Shown here: positions 12,093 to 24,157 of the stretch, piece by piece
Position numbering within the stretch: the first letter of the stretch is position 1
How the letters are laid out: the number at the start of each line of letters is the position of its first letter
Assembly (NCBI GenBank): GCA_009667805.1
Contig: CM019067.1
Span: 71,690,997-71,754,996 of the forward strand
Direction of reading: 5' to 3'
DNA from: Leptobrachium leishanense
Lineage: Eukaryota > Chordata > Amphibia > Anura > Megophryidae
Length of the DNA: 64,000 nucleotides
The notes under the pieces: generated by a model
Told to the model about the DNA's origin: nothing
What the model saw: only the letters and a program-made list of their open reading frames with translations
Database searches by the model: none
Program-made: the position numbers and the translations under genes

Positions 12093-12212
12093 CTTCTTCA
12101 GGTATGAAACATTCTAACATTCTGTGGAATTCTCTGCCTGTTGAGGTGGATGGGTCAGAGTCTGTACCGACTCTTAAACAATGACTGGATGACTTCATGC
12201 AGAAACATAATA
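12093..12212 (+). pseudogene. CR1 LINE ORF2 C-terminal fragment, left part
   Basis: The DNA matches the better copy at 45770-45870 (TGGAATTCTCTGCCTGTTGA, then GACTGGATGACTTC and CAGAAACATAATATTAA). It encodes the end of CR1 reverse transcriptase (LWN-LPVEV, DDF) with substitutions and stops. A TTAA MITE interrupts it and it resumes at 13376. Confidence 0.85.
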
Positions 12213-12216
12213 TTAA

Positions 12217-13371
12217 CCCCTTAGTGACCGGGCGGTTTTACACAAATCCGTCCTTTAGTGACCGCTGCTGTTTTTACGTTTCTGCGCTGTTCATATTTAG
12301 GTCAAATTTTCCTCTTACTCGTTTATTCAACCAACACATATTATACACTGTTTTTCCCGCCATTAAATGGACTTTCTAAAAATACCATTATTTCCATCAT
12401 ATCGAATAATTTACTATAAAAGAAAATATGATAAAAACACACTTTTTCGTAATTTAATCCCCAAAATCTACAACCACCAAAAAAGACCCCGGCTAAATAC
12501 TTTCAAAATTATGTTTTTGCTTTTTAACCCCTTCACTGCTGAGCCAGTTCACCTATGTGCGCTGCGCTCATTCTGACCATTTTGTGCTAATTATTTTGAG
12601 ATGACAGCCTAGGTCCTATTTAACTAACCCCCCCCCAGACAAAAAAACTTTAAAAAAAAAACACATTTTATTATTTTATTTTATTTTTTTATTTTTATAT
12701 TATTTTGTTAATTTTATTTTTAAACCAAACCTGGTCATGTTTGGTATCATTGAACAGGCCATGATCAGGCCTTTCCAATGATGTCAAATATGACCATCTA
12801 GCTGCTGTGGATCGAGAGATAGGTGGATCCTTTGGATCCCTTTATCTCTACATGGCAGCTAGAGGGTTAACTGGCCCACTGACACCCTCACACATATGGT
12901 GAGGTTGTCAGCGGGTGGGGGGGACCTGGACGCTTGTGAGCCCCCTCCAGGTTTGAATCGCATTTTGGCGCTGATTAGCGCCGAATCGCTATCCAGCAGC
13001 GAAAATGTTAATGCTATACACCTCTGAAAAGGTGAGACTTTCCCCTTTCCAGCGGTGCAAAAAGCATCACTGTGCGTAGCATGGTTGGGGAGATAGAGGG
13101 CTTCAAAGGAGCCCCCTCCCCTTCCTGAATTTTTACTACCGGCGCTTGCCGATGACATCATCACGCAGCGCGATGACGTCATCATATCCGCCGGCCCCCA
13201 GGAAATGGCGAGGCAAGCTTCCAGCTTGCCATAACCGCCGAGGGAACGAGCGAGGAAGGCGAGTATCAGCGGGAGTGAGGTTAGAAGTCCGATGACGTAC
13301 TATGTACGTCCACGGGTCTAAGGGAGACCCGTGGGCAGGACATACATAGTACGTCAGGGGTCGGGAAGGGG
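12217..13371. mobile_element. TTAA-target MITE inserted in a CR1 LINE
   Basis: TTAA is present at 12213-12216 and 13372-13375. The ends are CCCCTTAGTGACCGGGCGG and GTCGGGAAGGGG, inverted ends of the CCCCTT type. The surrounding CR1 is continuous in the copy at 45866, giving a natural empty site. At 12528 an internal TTAACCCCTTCACTGCTGAG repeats the terminus of the related family at 43374, so this may be a composite. The right half is GC-rich with GATGACGTCATC-type hairpins. TTAA targets are used by piggyBac and Kolobok; the ends fit piggyBac-like better. Confidence 0.85.
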
Positions 13372-13375
13372 TTAA

Positions 13376-13580
13376 GGGTTATAATATTTAAATTGTGGAT
13401 AAAAGCTGCTGGATCCAACTAGAAATCTGACTGTCATTCTGGGGTCAAGAAGGAATTTTTCCCCAGTGTGTTGCATATAGGCGAGCGCTTCAGACTGGGT
13501 ATTTTGCCTTCTTTTGGATCAACAGCAGTAGTTAATGTGGACTCGATGGACGTGTGTCTATTTTTCAGCCTATGTAACTA
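13376..13580 (+). mobile_element. CR1 LINE 3' UTR, right part
   Basis: It continues the CR1 at 12212 with GGGTTATAATATTTAAAT, then CATTCTGGGGTCAAGAAGGA, GTGTGTTGCATATAGGCGAG and a tail of CAGCCTATGTAACT. All are collinear with 45873-46098. The (TATGTAAC)n tail is typical of CR1 3' ends. Confidence 0.85.
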
Positions 13581-14441
13581 GCACGGTTATTCACGTTCAG
13601 TGACTTTTCGTTCTCCTCAATTCGGTGCGATTTGGCAATTCCATTTCGGCGACCCTGCGTGGTATTCAGCAAGCACCACAGGGCCATCGTAATGCAGGGA
13701 AAAGTTGCCGCAAACCCGCAAAAACTCTCCACAAAACCAGGGCGAACGCACACCGAAACCCGCAAAAACATCTGGATTAACCCGCCGGAGAAACCCGAGC
13801 AGGAGCCAATCAGAGTGCAGAGCAGCCGCCGGAAAAACCCGACACCGCAGACGAATGGAGTGGAAAAAAAAAACAGTACGCTTGAATGTTTGAAAAATGA
13901 AACGCTGTTTGCAAAGAAACTACTGAGCGAAAATGTCTGAAATTTACATATAAGATCCAATGAATGATAATAAAAAGGGCTGTTACAGAAAAAAGAAAAA
14001 ACGATTTAAAAAAAAAATGGAAACAAAATGTTTGCAAAAAAATTCCCAAAATATCTATAAATAAAGAGACTTTTTACTGCAGAATATTATAATCAACAGT
14101 TTATTAGATATTGAATTAAAACAGGAATATTTTTAACACTGAAGCCTATGGGATTCTCCTAAATAAACCTGTCGAATGAAACCACCGAATGGCAGGGCAT
14201 TTTGCCAACCTTTCAATGCTGGTTTCTGTTCTCTGAATAGACGAAACATTGCTTCTCTATGGGGATTTCACTGCCCTCGAACAGGCACCGAACAGGCACC
14301 GTATATGTGCAGGCAATTCACCAACATTTGGCAAACTGCCTGCTCTCTGAATAGCCGAATGACCAGGAAAGGTAATCGTACGCTGAATTTCACTGTTTGG
14401 TTACCTTTCGCCAGCAATTTGGATCTCTTTGAATAACCCTG
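13581..14441. mobile_element. Harbinger-like MITE (GGGTTATTCAAAGAGA family)
   Basis: It belongs with the copies at 24490-25213 and 35577-36175: AGTGACTTTTCGTTCTC, GGCGACCCTGCGTGGTATTC, AGCACCACAGGGCC and AAACATCTGGATTAACCC in the left half. The right end is ATCTCTTTGAATAACCCTG. The left terminus is degenerate (CACGGTTATTC). The frames at 13565-13960 and 13632-13940 lie wholly inside it and are not genes. Confidence 0.75.
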
Positions 14442-14860
14442 TATGTAACCAATATGGCAGAACATAGTATGGATAACATGACACAGTTAAGTGGTAAATT
14501 GATCTAGTGATGTCAGGCAGAAGGTGAGTGGGTTTAGGAGTAATAAATAGTCAAATAAGGCCAAAAGTGGGAATAGGTGGGAATAGTAAAAAACAGATAC
14601 GGATAAGTAACATGGAATAACAGAAATAAATTAAATCACATAGAAAGACTGGCATGAAAGATACATTTTTTTTGTTAATGTATCATTTTCTTGGGTCTTT
14701 TTTTACCACCACTGGTTTATAGCGCCATTTCCATAGGATACTGGTACGATGTCTGGTGTAAGAGCATGGCGGTCATGGAAATGAAGAATATAAAAACAAA
14801 AAAGAAACAAATCCAAAGTAGTGCAAGAGAGCAAGAAAGAAAGAAAAAAAGGAATAGATA
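14442..14860. other. Unassigned stretch
   Basis: AT-rich, ending in an A/G-rich run (14825-14855). No recognised feature. Confidence 0.4.
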
Positions 14861-14862
14861 TA

Positions 14863-15271
14863 CAGGGTCGGCACCTCTTCTGAAATCCAGAAGACTCCAA
14901 AATCTGAAATTTTAGGAGTCGTCTGGATTTAAATTTTGCTTACCTCCCTGATGGTCCAGAAGGGACATCTTGCACACTGGTGCTCCTCTGAGGGTTGTAG
15001 CACTGCAAGTAGCTCCCATGTGTAACATGCTTCACGGAGCCAGCAGGAGACATGCTGGCTGTACACAGCAGAACTTATGTACAGCATGTAACTTGCAAAG
15101 CTTTGCTCAGCATGTATGCATGCTGGTGCAGCAGGAGCCAGGGTATCGCAGCTTCCATACCACGTCCCCCTTCCCCTCCTTCCAGATTCTTCTGAATTTT
15201 GAAATCCAGAAGAATCAGAAATCCAGAATGCTCTGGGTCACGAGCATTATGGATGAGGGATGCTCATCCTC
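14863..15271. mobile_element. Tigger/MER2-like MITE
   Basis: TA flanks lie at 14861-14862 and about 15272. The right end read inverted (GAGGATGAGCATCCCTCATCC, then TAATGCTCGTGACCCAGAG) resembles the GGTTGAGTATCCCTTATCC...GGACCAGAAG terminus of Tigger/MER2 elements. The same ends occur at 53521-53819. Both contain a central block rich in CAGCATG repeats. Confidence 0.65.
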
Positions 15272-15414
15272 TATATATGTATATGCATATATATTGTGAA
15301 CTAAATCCCCATCATTTACTATTAAAGTTTGGTTGTGGAACATTCTGTAAAAAATGTGAAACCTTGTTAAATCTTTGAAAACCTGGAAGGTGTTTAGAGG
15401 GACACTACCACTTA

Positions 15415-16882
<1,468 letters not shown>

Positions 16883-16884
16883 TA

Positions 16885-17690
16885 CATAAGCTGTGACTAG
16901 ATTACTTGTGCATTACAAACAAAAACACCTTATAAAACACATGCTGCTGTTTTTTTTTCTTTTTCTGAAGTAATTGTATGTAAAACAGAAAAATATAATT
17001 AGTTTTTATTATCTCTTGATTCCATTTTTTTTTTACCATGATGCAACATTTACCAAAATCTAATGGTGAGTTTTACTTTGTGTCAGTGCTTTATTTTATA
17101 CAGTATTTAACAGTTAATGAGGTAGAGGAGGAAATGTTTATATAAGGCAGCGGGGGGGGGGGGAATGTCCTGCCTCTGCTATTCGAGACAAAAACTGGCA
17201 GCTGAATGAGATATGACAGGGAGCTTAAAGGAATTCCAATATGCCCTCTGGTGATGTCATTTGAATACATCCCGCACAATACAATGATTTGAGTCAGTGA
17301 TCGACCCCTAGACTCCATTCTCTGGCCATTGCTACACAGTGAGGAGCAAGTGAGGCAAAGATACTGTGTGTGTGTGTGAGTGTGTATGTGTGTGTAGTTT
17401 ACAACACAAAAGATCACACAATGGATGCACTCAGTGACAGAGTAAAATATTTTCTTAACTAAACATACAAGAGAAAAACGAGTCACATGTAAGATATCAG
17501 CAACATAAAATAAACACAACAAAGACATTTCATTTTTTGGTAATAGTGGCCCTGTAAATTTTATGAGCTTTGTGATAGTGTAATTTGTGTAATGAAGTGC
17601 TCTCCCCTTGTGGTTTGTTGTGTCTATTTGTCACGAGAAGCACCCTCCTGTTATGTATAAAAAAAGTTTTGAGTGCTGCCCTCCTGCTGT
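16885..17690. other. Unassigned AT-rich stretch with microsatellites
   Basis: It contains a poly-G run (17151-17163) and a GT-repeat (about 17364-17397). No gene was recognised; the minus-strand 145-codon frame (17091-17528) is low-complexity across the GT repeat. Confidence 0.5.
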
Positions 17691-17976
17691 AATATATATT
17701 TATATATATATCTATCTATCTATCTATCAAAAGCAGGCACTCAGTTCCTCAAATCACCATTTAGTGAATCAGCCCCCAGTGCAACCTCCACAGGAGATAC
17801 AGTTTCAACAAACTGAGGGCATTCAAGGGTCTTCCCATAGAAATCCAGCCTATATTTTAAATTCATCATTGCTTCGGCTCGTTCAAGCCTTTTTCAAGAC
17901 TTGATGAAACGTTGAAGAATTTACCATAAAGATTGGACTGCTACATGAAGACCCATGAGCGCCCTCATTTTGTTGA

Positions 17977-18010
<34 letters not shown>
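17690..18010 (+). mobile_element. Penelope-like element terminal region with hammerhead-like motif
   Basis: Non-coding sequence upstream of the Penelope-like fragment at 18010. At 17888-17918 the string TTCAAG...TCAAGACTTGATGAAACGTTGAAG has a hammerhead outline: closing stem UUCAA/UUGAA, inner stem UCAAG/CUUGA and GAAACGUU. The CUGANGA box is not conserved. TA microsatellites lie at 17695-17728 and 17981-18009. Confidence 0.45.
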
Positions 18011-18015
<5 letters not shown>

Positions 18016-18640
18016 CATTCGACAGCATTGGCAAATTTTCCAATATGACAAAACACTTCCCCACCAATTTCATCAACCGCCGTTAATATGATACAAGCGA
18101 TGCCCAATCTGAGGGACATATTAGTAAAAACTGATCTGAGACCTTTGTATGATTCTACCAAGGGTTTTCAGAAACACGGTTGCTTCAAGTGTGCGGGATG
18201 TATTACGTGTCATCACATGCTTTCTGGAAACTCTTTTGTTCATCCCTCCACAGGCCAGAGATTTAAAATACACCATCGCACTACACCGACCATGTGGTAA
18301 ACCTCATTACATGCCCTTGCAGGTTAGGATACGTTGGAAAGACAGACCTTCTTTTGCGTGAAAGAATCAGGGGGCAACGATCTGCCATCAATATTGCTTA
18401 CCGTGACAACCATACAGACAAGGCCCGTAGCCAAACATTTTTCGCAAGTTGGTCATAGATTGCCGTCTCTCACATTCATTGCGATAGATCATGTCCCCCT
18501 TGAGGAGAAGGGGTAACCGCTCCCAGTTACTTCTCCAGAGAAATTTTTTTTGGTTCAAGACCTTGGACACACTGTCCTTTTCTGGACTTAACGATTACAT
18601 TTCATTTAGCTTCGTTCTGCCGGAGTGTTAATGTGTTTTT
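18010..18640 (+). pseudogene. Penelope-like element C-terminus with GIY-YIG endonuclease, frameshifted
   Basis: The first frame (18088) reads NLRDILVKTDLRPLYDS, then a cysteine cluster GCFKCAGCITC and STGQRFKIHH, the linker found between reverse transcriptase and endonuclease in Penelope-like elements. After a frame change the endonuclease N-terminus reads TCPCRLGYVGKTDLLLRERI, matching the GIY-YIG start (here LGYVG). It is followed by PVAKHFSQVGHRLPSL in another frame. Stops and frame changes show decay. The reverse transcriptase part is absent. It is a different lineage from the element at 28272. Confidence 0.85.
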
Positions 18641-18664
18641 TTCCTCCTCATCCTTCTACGTCTA

Positions 18665-19391
18665 AGGCTGGGGTCAGACGAGCGCACTGATTGCGCACAG
18701 TAAGGCTAGGGTCAGACGAACGCATTTTTCACGTTGTCCGTGAAAAAGTGCGTTCGAACGAATGGACGTATTTTTTCACGGAATACGCGATAGCGGTCAT
18801 ACGATGCGCATTTTCGTCCGTGATTTTGTACGGATCATCAATAAAACACTTTTTGCTTCTGGACGTTATGTTGGCCAGACGTGTGCATCGTCTGACGTCT
18901 CCCAATCACGCAAACACGCCGCTATGCGGCCGCAGCACACTCTGTACGTCAGTAGTAGCGGTTTGACGTTCTCGAAAAAATGCGTTCGTTTGCCACTTGC
19001 GTTGCACGGATGAACTTTCGTGCGGCCGTTCGTCGTATGTTCCCCGGCATTGGACGTCATTTGCTGCTAGCACGGCCGTGATTTCGTGCGGCTAAACGCA
19101 CGTTAAAACTGCTTTCGTCTGACCTTAGCCTTAAAGATACACTTTGTAACGGATGAGATTGTGGTTACATTGTATCTGTTAGTTTTGACTGATGTTGAGA
19201 AAAAGAAATAAGCTGCATGCAGGGTTTCTCTACGTCCGTGTAGCTTTTTCACGGAAATGCGTTGCCTGTGCGTGAAAAAGCGCACACATGCTTTGTGTGT
19301 TGTTCTCTATGGACTCCTTTGAAAAGCTACAATGGACAGCAAACAGTGAGGTCAGACAGATGTGAAAAGTGCGATTGTGTGACTGCAGCCT
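18665..19391. mobile_element. AGGCTRGGG-family MITE (outer), containing a second copy
   Basis: The outer end AGGCTGGGGTCAGACGAGCG (TA at 18663-18664) pairs with ATTGTGTGACTGCAGCCT (TA at 19392-19393). It is interrupted by the inner copy at 18703-19131. The segment 19287-19391 recurs inverted at 20375-20480. Confidence 0.6.
18703..19131. mobile_element. AGGCTRGGG-family MITE, inner copy
   Basis: TA lies at 18701-18702 and 19132-19133. The left end is AGGCTAGGGTCAGACGAACG and the right end is the inverse, GTCTGACCTTAGCCT. CG-rich inside, with repeated ACGT-containing hairpin blocks. It has the same size (~430 bp) and order as copies at 19946, 36569, 40546, 41222, 44890 and 47532. No coding capacity; TA target. 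Confidence 0.8.
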
Positions 19392-19468
19392 TAGTCGTTA
19401 ATCATATTTTCACCTTTCCATGCTACCTCACCTTTCTTACTTTTCTCGTTCGCATCCAGCCCTCCCTT

Positions 19469-19860
19469 GCTAGATTCCATCTGTCACTTTGTCCACTTTC
19501 ACTATGTTTTGTTTTGACTTTAGCTTGCTGATCGCTGTCTCCACTTGGCAACCACAATGTTTGCGGGTTGCCATGGTGACGCGGCACCCTGTCTCTCGGG
19601 TGACGCGGTGGGTCTCACACTATACGCATCACGCAACAAGCTCATCCGGTGTGCGACACACGATTGGTGAGGGTACTTTTTCTTATTTAAACTCACATGG
19701 CACACACACACACACAGTGTAATTTTAAACCTTGAGAAAGGATCTGAGGAGCCGAAACGTCGGTTTTCTTTCCTCTTTTAATGCATACCTAATAAATACC
19801 ATTTTTAGAAGTCCCGGAGTGGGCACATATCTTTCCCTAGCATATCTAGTAATCTAGTAA
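19469..19860 (+). mobile_element. Penelope-like terminal segment with hammerhead-like fold
   Basis: It contains a CA microsatellite (19701-19716). At 19727-19766 AAACC pairs with GGTTT around TTGAGAAAGG...GCCGAAACGTC. This is the hammerhead outline with a closing stem, GAAA and the minimal ACGU stem III before the cleavable C. The CUGANGA box reads UUGAGAA, so two normally invariant bases are changed. AATAAA follows at about 19791. Confidence 0.5.
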
Positions 19861-19945
19861 TGGAGGGCTGGACGCAAACGAGAAAAGTAAGAAAGTTGAG
19901 GTAGCATGGAAAGGTGAAAAAATTATAGAAAAAAATGAACGACTA

Positions 19946-20374
19946 AGGCTAGGGTCAGACGAACGCATTTTTCACGTGCGTTTAGCCACACGAAATCACG
20001 GCCGTGCTAGCAGCAAATGACATCCAATGCCGGGTAACATATGAAGAACGGCCGCACAAAAGTTCGTCCGTGCAACGCAAGTGGCCAACGAACGCATTTT
20101 TTCGAGAACGTCAAACCGCTACTACTGACGTACAGAGTGCGCTGCGGCCGCATAGCGGCGTGTTTGCGTGATTGGGAGACGTCAGACGCTGCTAATGTCC
20201 GGCTAACATAACGTCCAGACACAAAAAGTGTTTTATTGATGATCCGTACAAAATCACGGACGAAACGGCGCATCGTATGACCGCTATCGCGTATTCCGTG
20301 AAAAAATACGTACGTTCCTTCGAACGCACTTTTTCACGGGCAACGTGAAAAATGCGTTCGTCTGACCCTAGCCT
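19946..20374. mobile_element. AGGCTRGGG-family MITE, inverted relative to 18703 copy
   Basis: TA lies at 19944-19945 and 20375-20376. The ends are AGGCTAGGGTCAGACGAACG and GTCTGACCCTAGCCT. It lies in the right arm of a local palindrome whose left arm at 19391-19393 lacks it. Confidence 0.8.
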
Positions 20375-20489
20375 TAGGCTGCAGTCACACAAGTGCACTT
20401 TTCACGTCTGTCTGACCGCACCGTTTGCTGTCCATTGTAGCTTTTCAAAGGAGTCCATAGAGAACAACACAAGAAGCATATGCGCACTT

Positions 20490-20690
20490 TTTATACATAT
20501 GTATGTATATACATACATACAAAAACATGTATAAACATGTATGATGTAACCCACACAAATATATATATGCATACACATAATAAGTGAAATTATGGTAATT
20601 TGTTATAAATTGAGAGCCCAACATTTATTCAGTCCAACGTTTATAATATTGAAGTGTATTATCGCTTTAATTTCAATTGTTTTTCTCTCC
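20490..20690. repeat. TA/CATA-rich simple sequence
   Basis: Repeats of TATACATA type at 20493-20575, then unassigned AT-rich sequence. Confidence 0.6.
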
Positions 20691-20699
20691 TGGGTGTTT

Positions 20700-21060
20700 T
20701 TAACGTTCCCTTACAGTATTTTGGTCATGGAATGATTGTTCTGGGTGAAATAGTGTCCAGCAGAGGTGCGGGTGGTGTGTGTTCCTCAAGGTTCTTGATC
20801 GAGTGCCTGTCTTGTTTCATCCGCTGGGATAATTAAAGTGATGTTTCTCCAATGTACCATTCGTCGTGATTCGCTGTGCACTAGATCATGCAGACCACAT
20901 TTTGGGATGTGCATGAATACGATTCCTTGAAGTTGTATACTTTGTTATGGCGTCTGGCTGTGTCACTGCTGCATACATGCTAACATAGTTTGCACAGGGC
21001 CCAGTAGGTCATGTTGTGTGGGGTCCTGTTCCTCTGATGGTCTGCTGCAGACCACTATTT
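20700..21060 (-). pseudogene. Penelope-like element GIY-YIG endonuclease remnant, minus strand
   Basis: Translating the minus strand from 21060 toward 20700 gives a cysteine-rich linker (ALCKLC, then HVCSSD). VYNFKESYSCTSQNVVCMI and CTANHDEWYIGETSL follow, the GIY-YIG signature region (VV-MI ... WYIGET). Next come LSQRMKQDRHSIKNLEEH and, in a shifted frame, GHYFTQNNHSMTKIL. Several stops and one frameshift are present. This is a third Penelope-like lineage in the window, closer to the CxxEWYIGET type than to the element at 28272. Confidence 0.82.
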
Positions 21061-22860
21061 GTTGTGTCTTATGTTATATCCACCTTGATCAAAATGCTTC
21101 AGACCTGAAGACGAGAGGAGACTATGGAAAGCGTCTCATATATTATTTTGTTACTCAAAAAAAAAACCATCACTGCATCTTATAATATGATTTTATATAT
21201 ATTTGCCATCCTGAGATATTGCAGCAGTTCTCACTTTGACACACATATATATATATATTATATAATGCTATAATCGACTCTTCATGACACATTACTGTAA
21301 AAACAAATCATAAAAATAACAAAATGGGTCACATTAATGGTTAGTCATCTCCATTGAGCATCTACGGATTCCAAGCACTTTTTTAATATATTTACCTTTA
21401 CTATACATTACATGCCTTCCTTTTTTATATTAGCCGTTTCATTCTGTTTGTGCTTTATTTTATTGACCACAAGGGCAAGATGTGAAAAAGTAAGGGTAGA
21501 GCGATTGATATAAAATGGTGTTAAAGGGTGGGTTTTATGATATGAAGCAGTAGCCGTAAGAAAAATCAATCATCAAAGCAGTCGTTGCTTGGAAATCTAT
21601 GAAGCTTATAGCGCTGCCAGTTAACCGACTGCTTTTCCTGGACTGCGTAAGTACCGTGCATCGCCGGCAGGTAAAATAACACACACCAGTTACCGTGGAC
21701 TTTTTTTTTTCTTTCTTGGTTTCGTATTGTGGTTTGTGTAGGCAATTTGTGTAAATCAGAGTATACAAGTTAAATTGGTAAAGTGACCCTTTAAAACAAA
21801 TATATTGTCTGCAGACTTTGTACCTAACACCATATGATTGCAACAATTTTGGTAACAAAAACCAGCTGTCTCCCAGTGTATTTCTCTGATTTTTGCAGTA
21901 CCCAGGCTTTGTTGTACAAGTTGTGTAATGCAGAGAAATCTCCAGGGAAATATTATTGTACAAAATATATAAAAAGTGACTCATTGTGCTTATTTGCGAA
22001 GAATCTTGGCTTGCAGTTTAATAACATTATGACTTCACAATAGGATGAAGTTACAGATCTCTGACAAAGACTTTGCATGCACTTGTCATATACTTTTATT
22101 TCTGAGAGTGAGGAATAAATACTAACGAGAGCTGATTTCTTGTAACGACGAACCCCTAGTGTAGGACAGGGTAACCTTGAGGATCCCCTCTGCATTTCAA
22201 CTACCATTTTGTCCAGCAAACACAAGAACTAAGACAATGGTGTTGACGAGGTGTTACATATGAAAAATGTTGCTACTTTCTTCTTTTCTGACATCTAACC
22301 CCTTCATTACCATCAAATTAATTAGATCCAAAGCCCCATCAGGTGCCTGAGATCGAGGTAACTCTATCTTGATGTGTTCTGGATGACTGCAAAATAATTT
22401 CATTTGCTGACGGGCTCCAAAATATGTTCCTAAAGTTAGAGTACATGGGACAAGACGTGACAGCCAACGTACAGTAAATCTTTAAACTGCTGGGACTTCC
22501 GAGTCTACTTCAAAGACTCACGGTGGTCTCATTGGATTGACCAGCAGAGGGAGCCATCTATCAGACATAGTGTGCATATAGTCTCTAAATTCACTGTTAT
22601 GATAACTACAGTGTATTTAGACTGTATGTGCAGGTGGGTATGTGTGTCTAGGTTTTTGTGTGATGGTTAAGGGGTAATTCAAAATGGTTTTACATTAAAA
22701 CATTGAAAAACCACTTGGTAGTGAAGGACTTAATGGATTTGGCAGCTCGTGAGGGTTACGATTTGAAAAGTGCTCCCAATTTAAAACAATCACAGGATTC
22801 CTTTCAGATCCTAGCGCCATTGAATTAAAGTGATATCCTTTTAGTGTTCAATTGTACCCT
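21061..22860. other. Unassigned stretch next to Penelope-like remnant
   Basis: At 21116-21148 a CTGAAGA...GGAAAGCGTC string looks like another decayed hammerhead. Otherwise AT-rich with no recognised gene. The minus-strand frames of 149 (21535-21984) and 90 codons show no family resemblance. Confidence 0.4.
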
Positions 22861-22879
22861 GAGTATAGCCTATCTACTA

Positions 22880-22917
22880 AGCTCTTAAAAAAGTCGCTGG
22901 ACGAAACGCGTCGAGCT
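22880..22917 (+). ncRNA. Hammerhead-like fold with decayed core
   Basis: AGCTC (22880) pairs with GAGCT (ends 22917). Between them is TTAAAAA in place of the CUGANGA box, then stem II GTC-GCTG-GAC, GAAA and ACGCGT with C before the 3' strand of stem I. All helices of a minimal type I hammerhead are present, but three conserved core bases are changed (C3U, G5A, G8A), so self-cleavage is unlikely. It probably belongs to a Penelope-like terminal repeat. Confidence 0.5.
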
Positions 22918-23241
22918 GGGGCTCCGACTTTGTTCTCGTTTGGGGCTGATCTGTCCACGGGAGTTGCTGGTCCAGTGATGCCCAGGTCTAAAGGTTGGAT
23001 CCATCATCAGAGGCTGTCTAGGATACTAGACTCTGGCGTGTGGTGATTACTGGATGTATTATATATGCTGTTTCTGCACACATTTGTTTATGCTGTGCCA
23101 CTTTGATTGTGAGTGGTTCCAATTAAATTTTACTTGAACATTGAATTTTGTATGGTTTTACGTGATGTAGCGCTTTGTATGTTTTTTACCTTTATAGTAC
23201 ACACCGGGAGACTACAGTTGCTACCAAATGGTGTATGTGAG

Positions 23242-24157
23242 TTCATGGAAATACTGCCCCAACACATGGATATACTGCCCCAACACATGGATACTGCCCC
23301 AGCACATGGATACTGCCCCAGCACATGGATACACTGCCCCAGCTCTGCCCCAGCTCATGGATATACTGCCCCAGCTCTGCCTCCCAGCTCATGGATATAC
23401 TGCCCCAGCTCTGCCCCCCAGCTCATGGATATACTGCCCCAGCTCTGCCCCCAGCTCATGGATATACTGCCCCAGCTCTGCCCCCCAGCTCATGGATATA
23501 CTGCCCCAGCTCTTCTCCCCCAGCTCCTCATGGATATACTGCCCCAGCTCATGGATATACTGCCCCAGCTCTGCCCCAGCTCATGGATATACTGCCCCAG
23601 CTCTGCCCCCAGCTCATGGATATACTGCCCCAGCTCTTCTCCCCCAGCTCCTCATGGATATACTGCCCCAGCTCATGGATATACTGCCCCAGCTCTGCCC
23701 CCGCTCATGGATATACTGCCCCAGCTCTGCCCCCCAGCTCATGGATATACTGCCCCAGCTCTGCCCCAGCTCATGGATATACTGCCCCAGCTCTGCCCCC
23801 AGCTCATGGATATACTGCCCCAGCTCTGCCCCCCAGCTCATGGATATACTGCCCCAGCTCTTCTCCCCCAGCTCCTCATGGATATACTGCCCCAGCTCAT
23901 GGATATACTGCCCCAGCTCTGCCCCAGCTCATGGATATACTGCCCCAGATCTACCCCAGCTCATGGATATACTGCCCCAGCTCTGCCCCAGCTCATGGAT
24001 ATACTGCCCCAGCTCTGCTCCAGCTCCTCATGGATATACTGCCCCAGCTCTGCCCCCCAGCTCCTCATGGATATACTGCCCCAGCTCTGTCCCCCAGCTC
24101 ATGGATATACTGCCCCAGCTCTGCCCCCAGCTCATGGATATACTGCCCCCAGCCCAG
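23242..24157. repeat. ~0.9-kb minisatellite, unit about 33 bp
   Basis: Units alternate CAGCTCATGGATATACTGCC and CCAGCTCTGCC with C-run length changes and occasional CTCCT insertions. The first few units are shorter (CAACACATGGATA). No unit contains a stop in any forward frame, so three overlapping frames of 413, 347 and 420 codons stay open. They read the same three peptides (HGYTAPAL, MDILPQL, WIYCPSS) in rotation and are not genes. The same unit recurs inverted at 61.1 and 62.9 kb. Confidence 0.95.

Noticed and set aside
13565..13960. 131-codon minus-strand frame
   Set aside because: Lies entirely within a Harbinger-like MITE; equivalent frames in the other copies are not conserved.
21535..21984. 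149-codon minus-strand frame
   Set aside because: No domain, splice context or homologue recognised; plausible by chance in 64 kb of AT-rich DNA.
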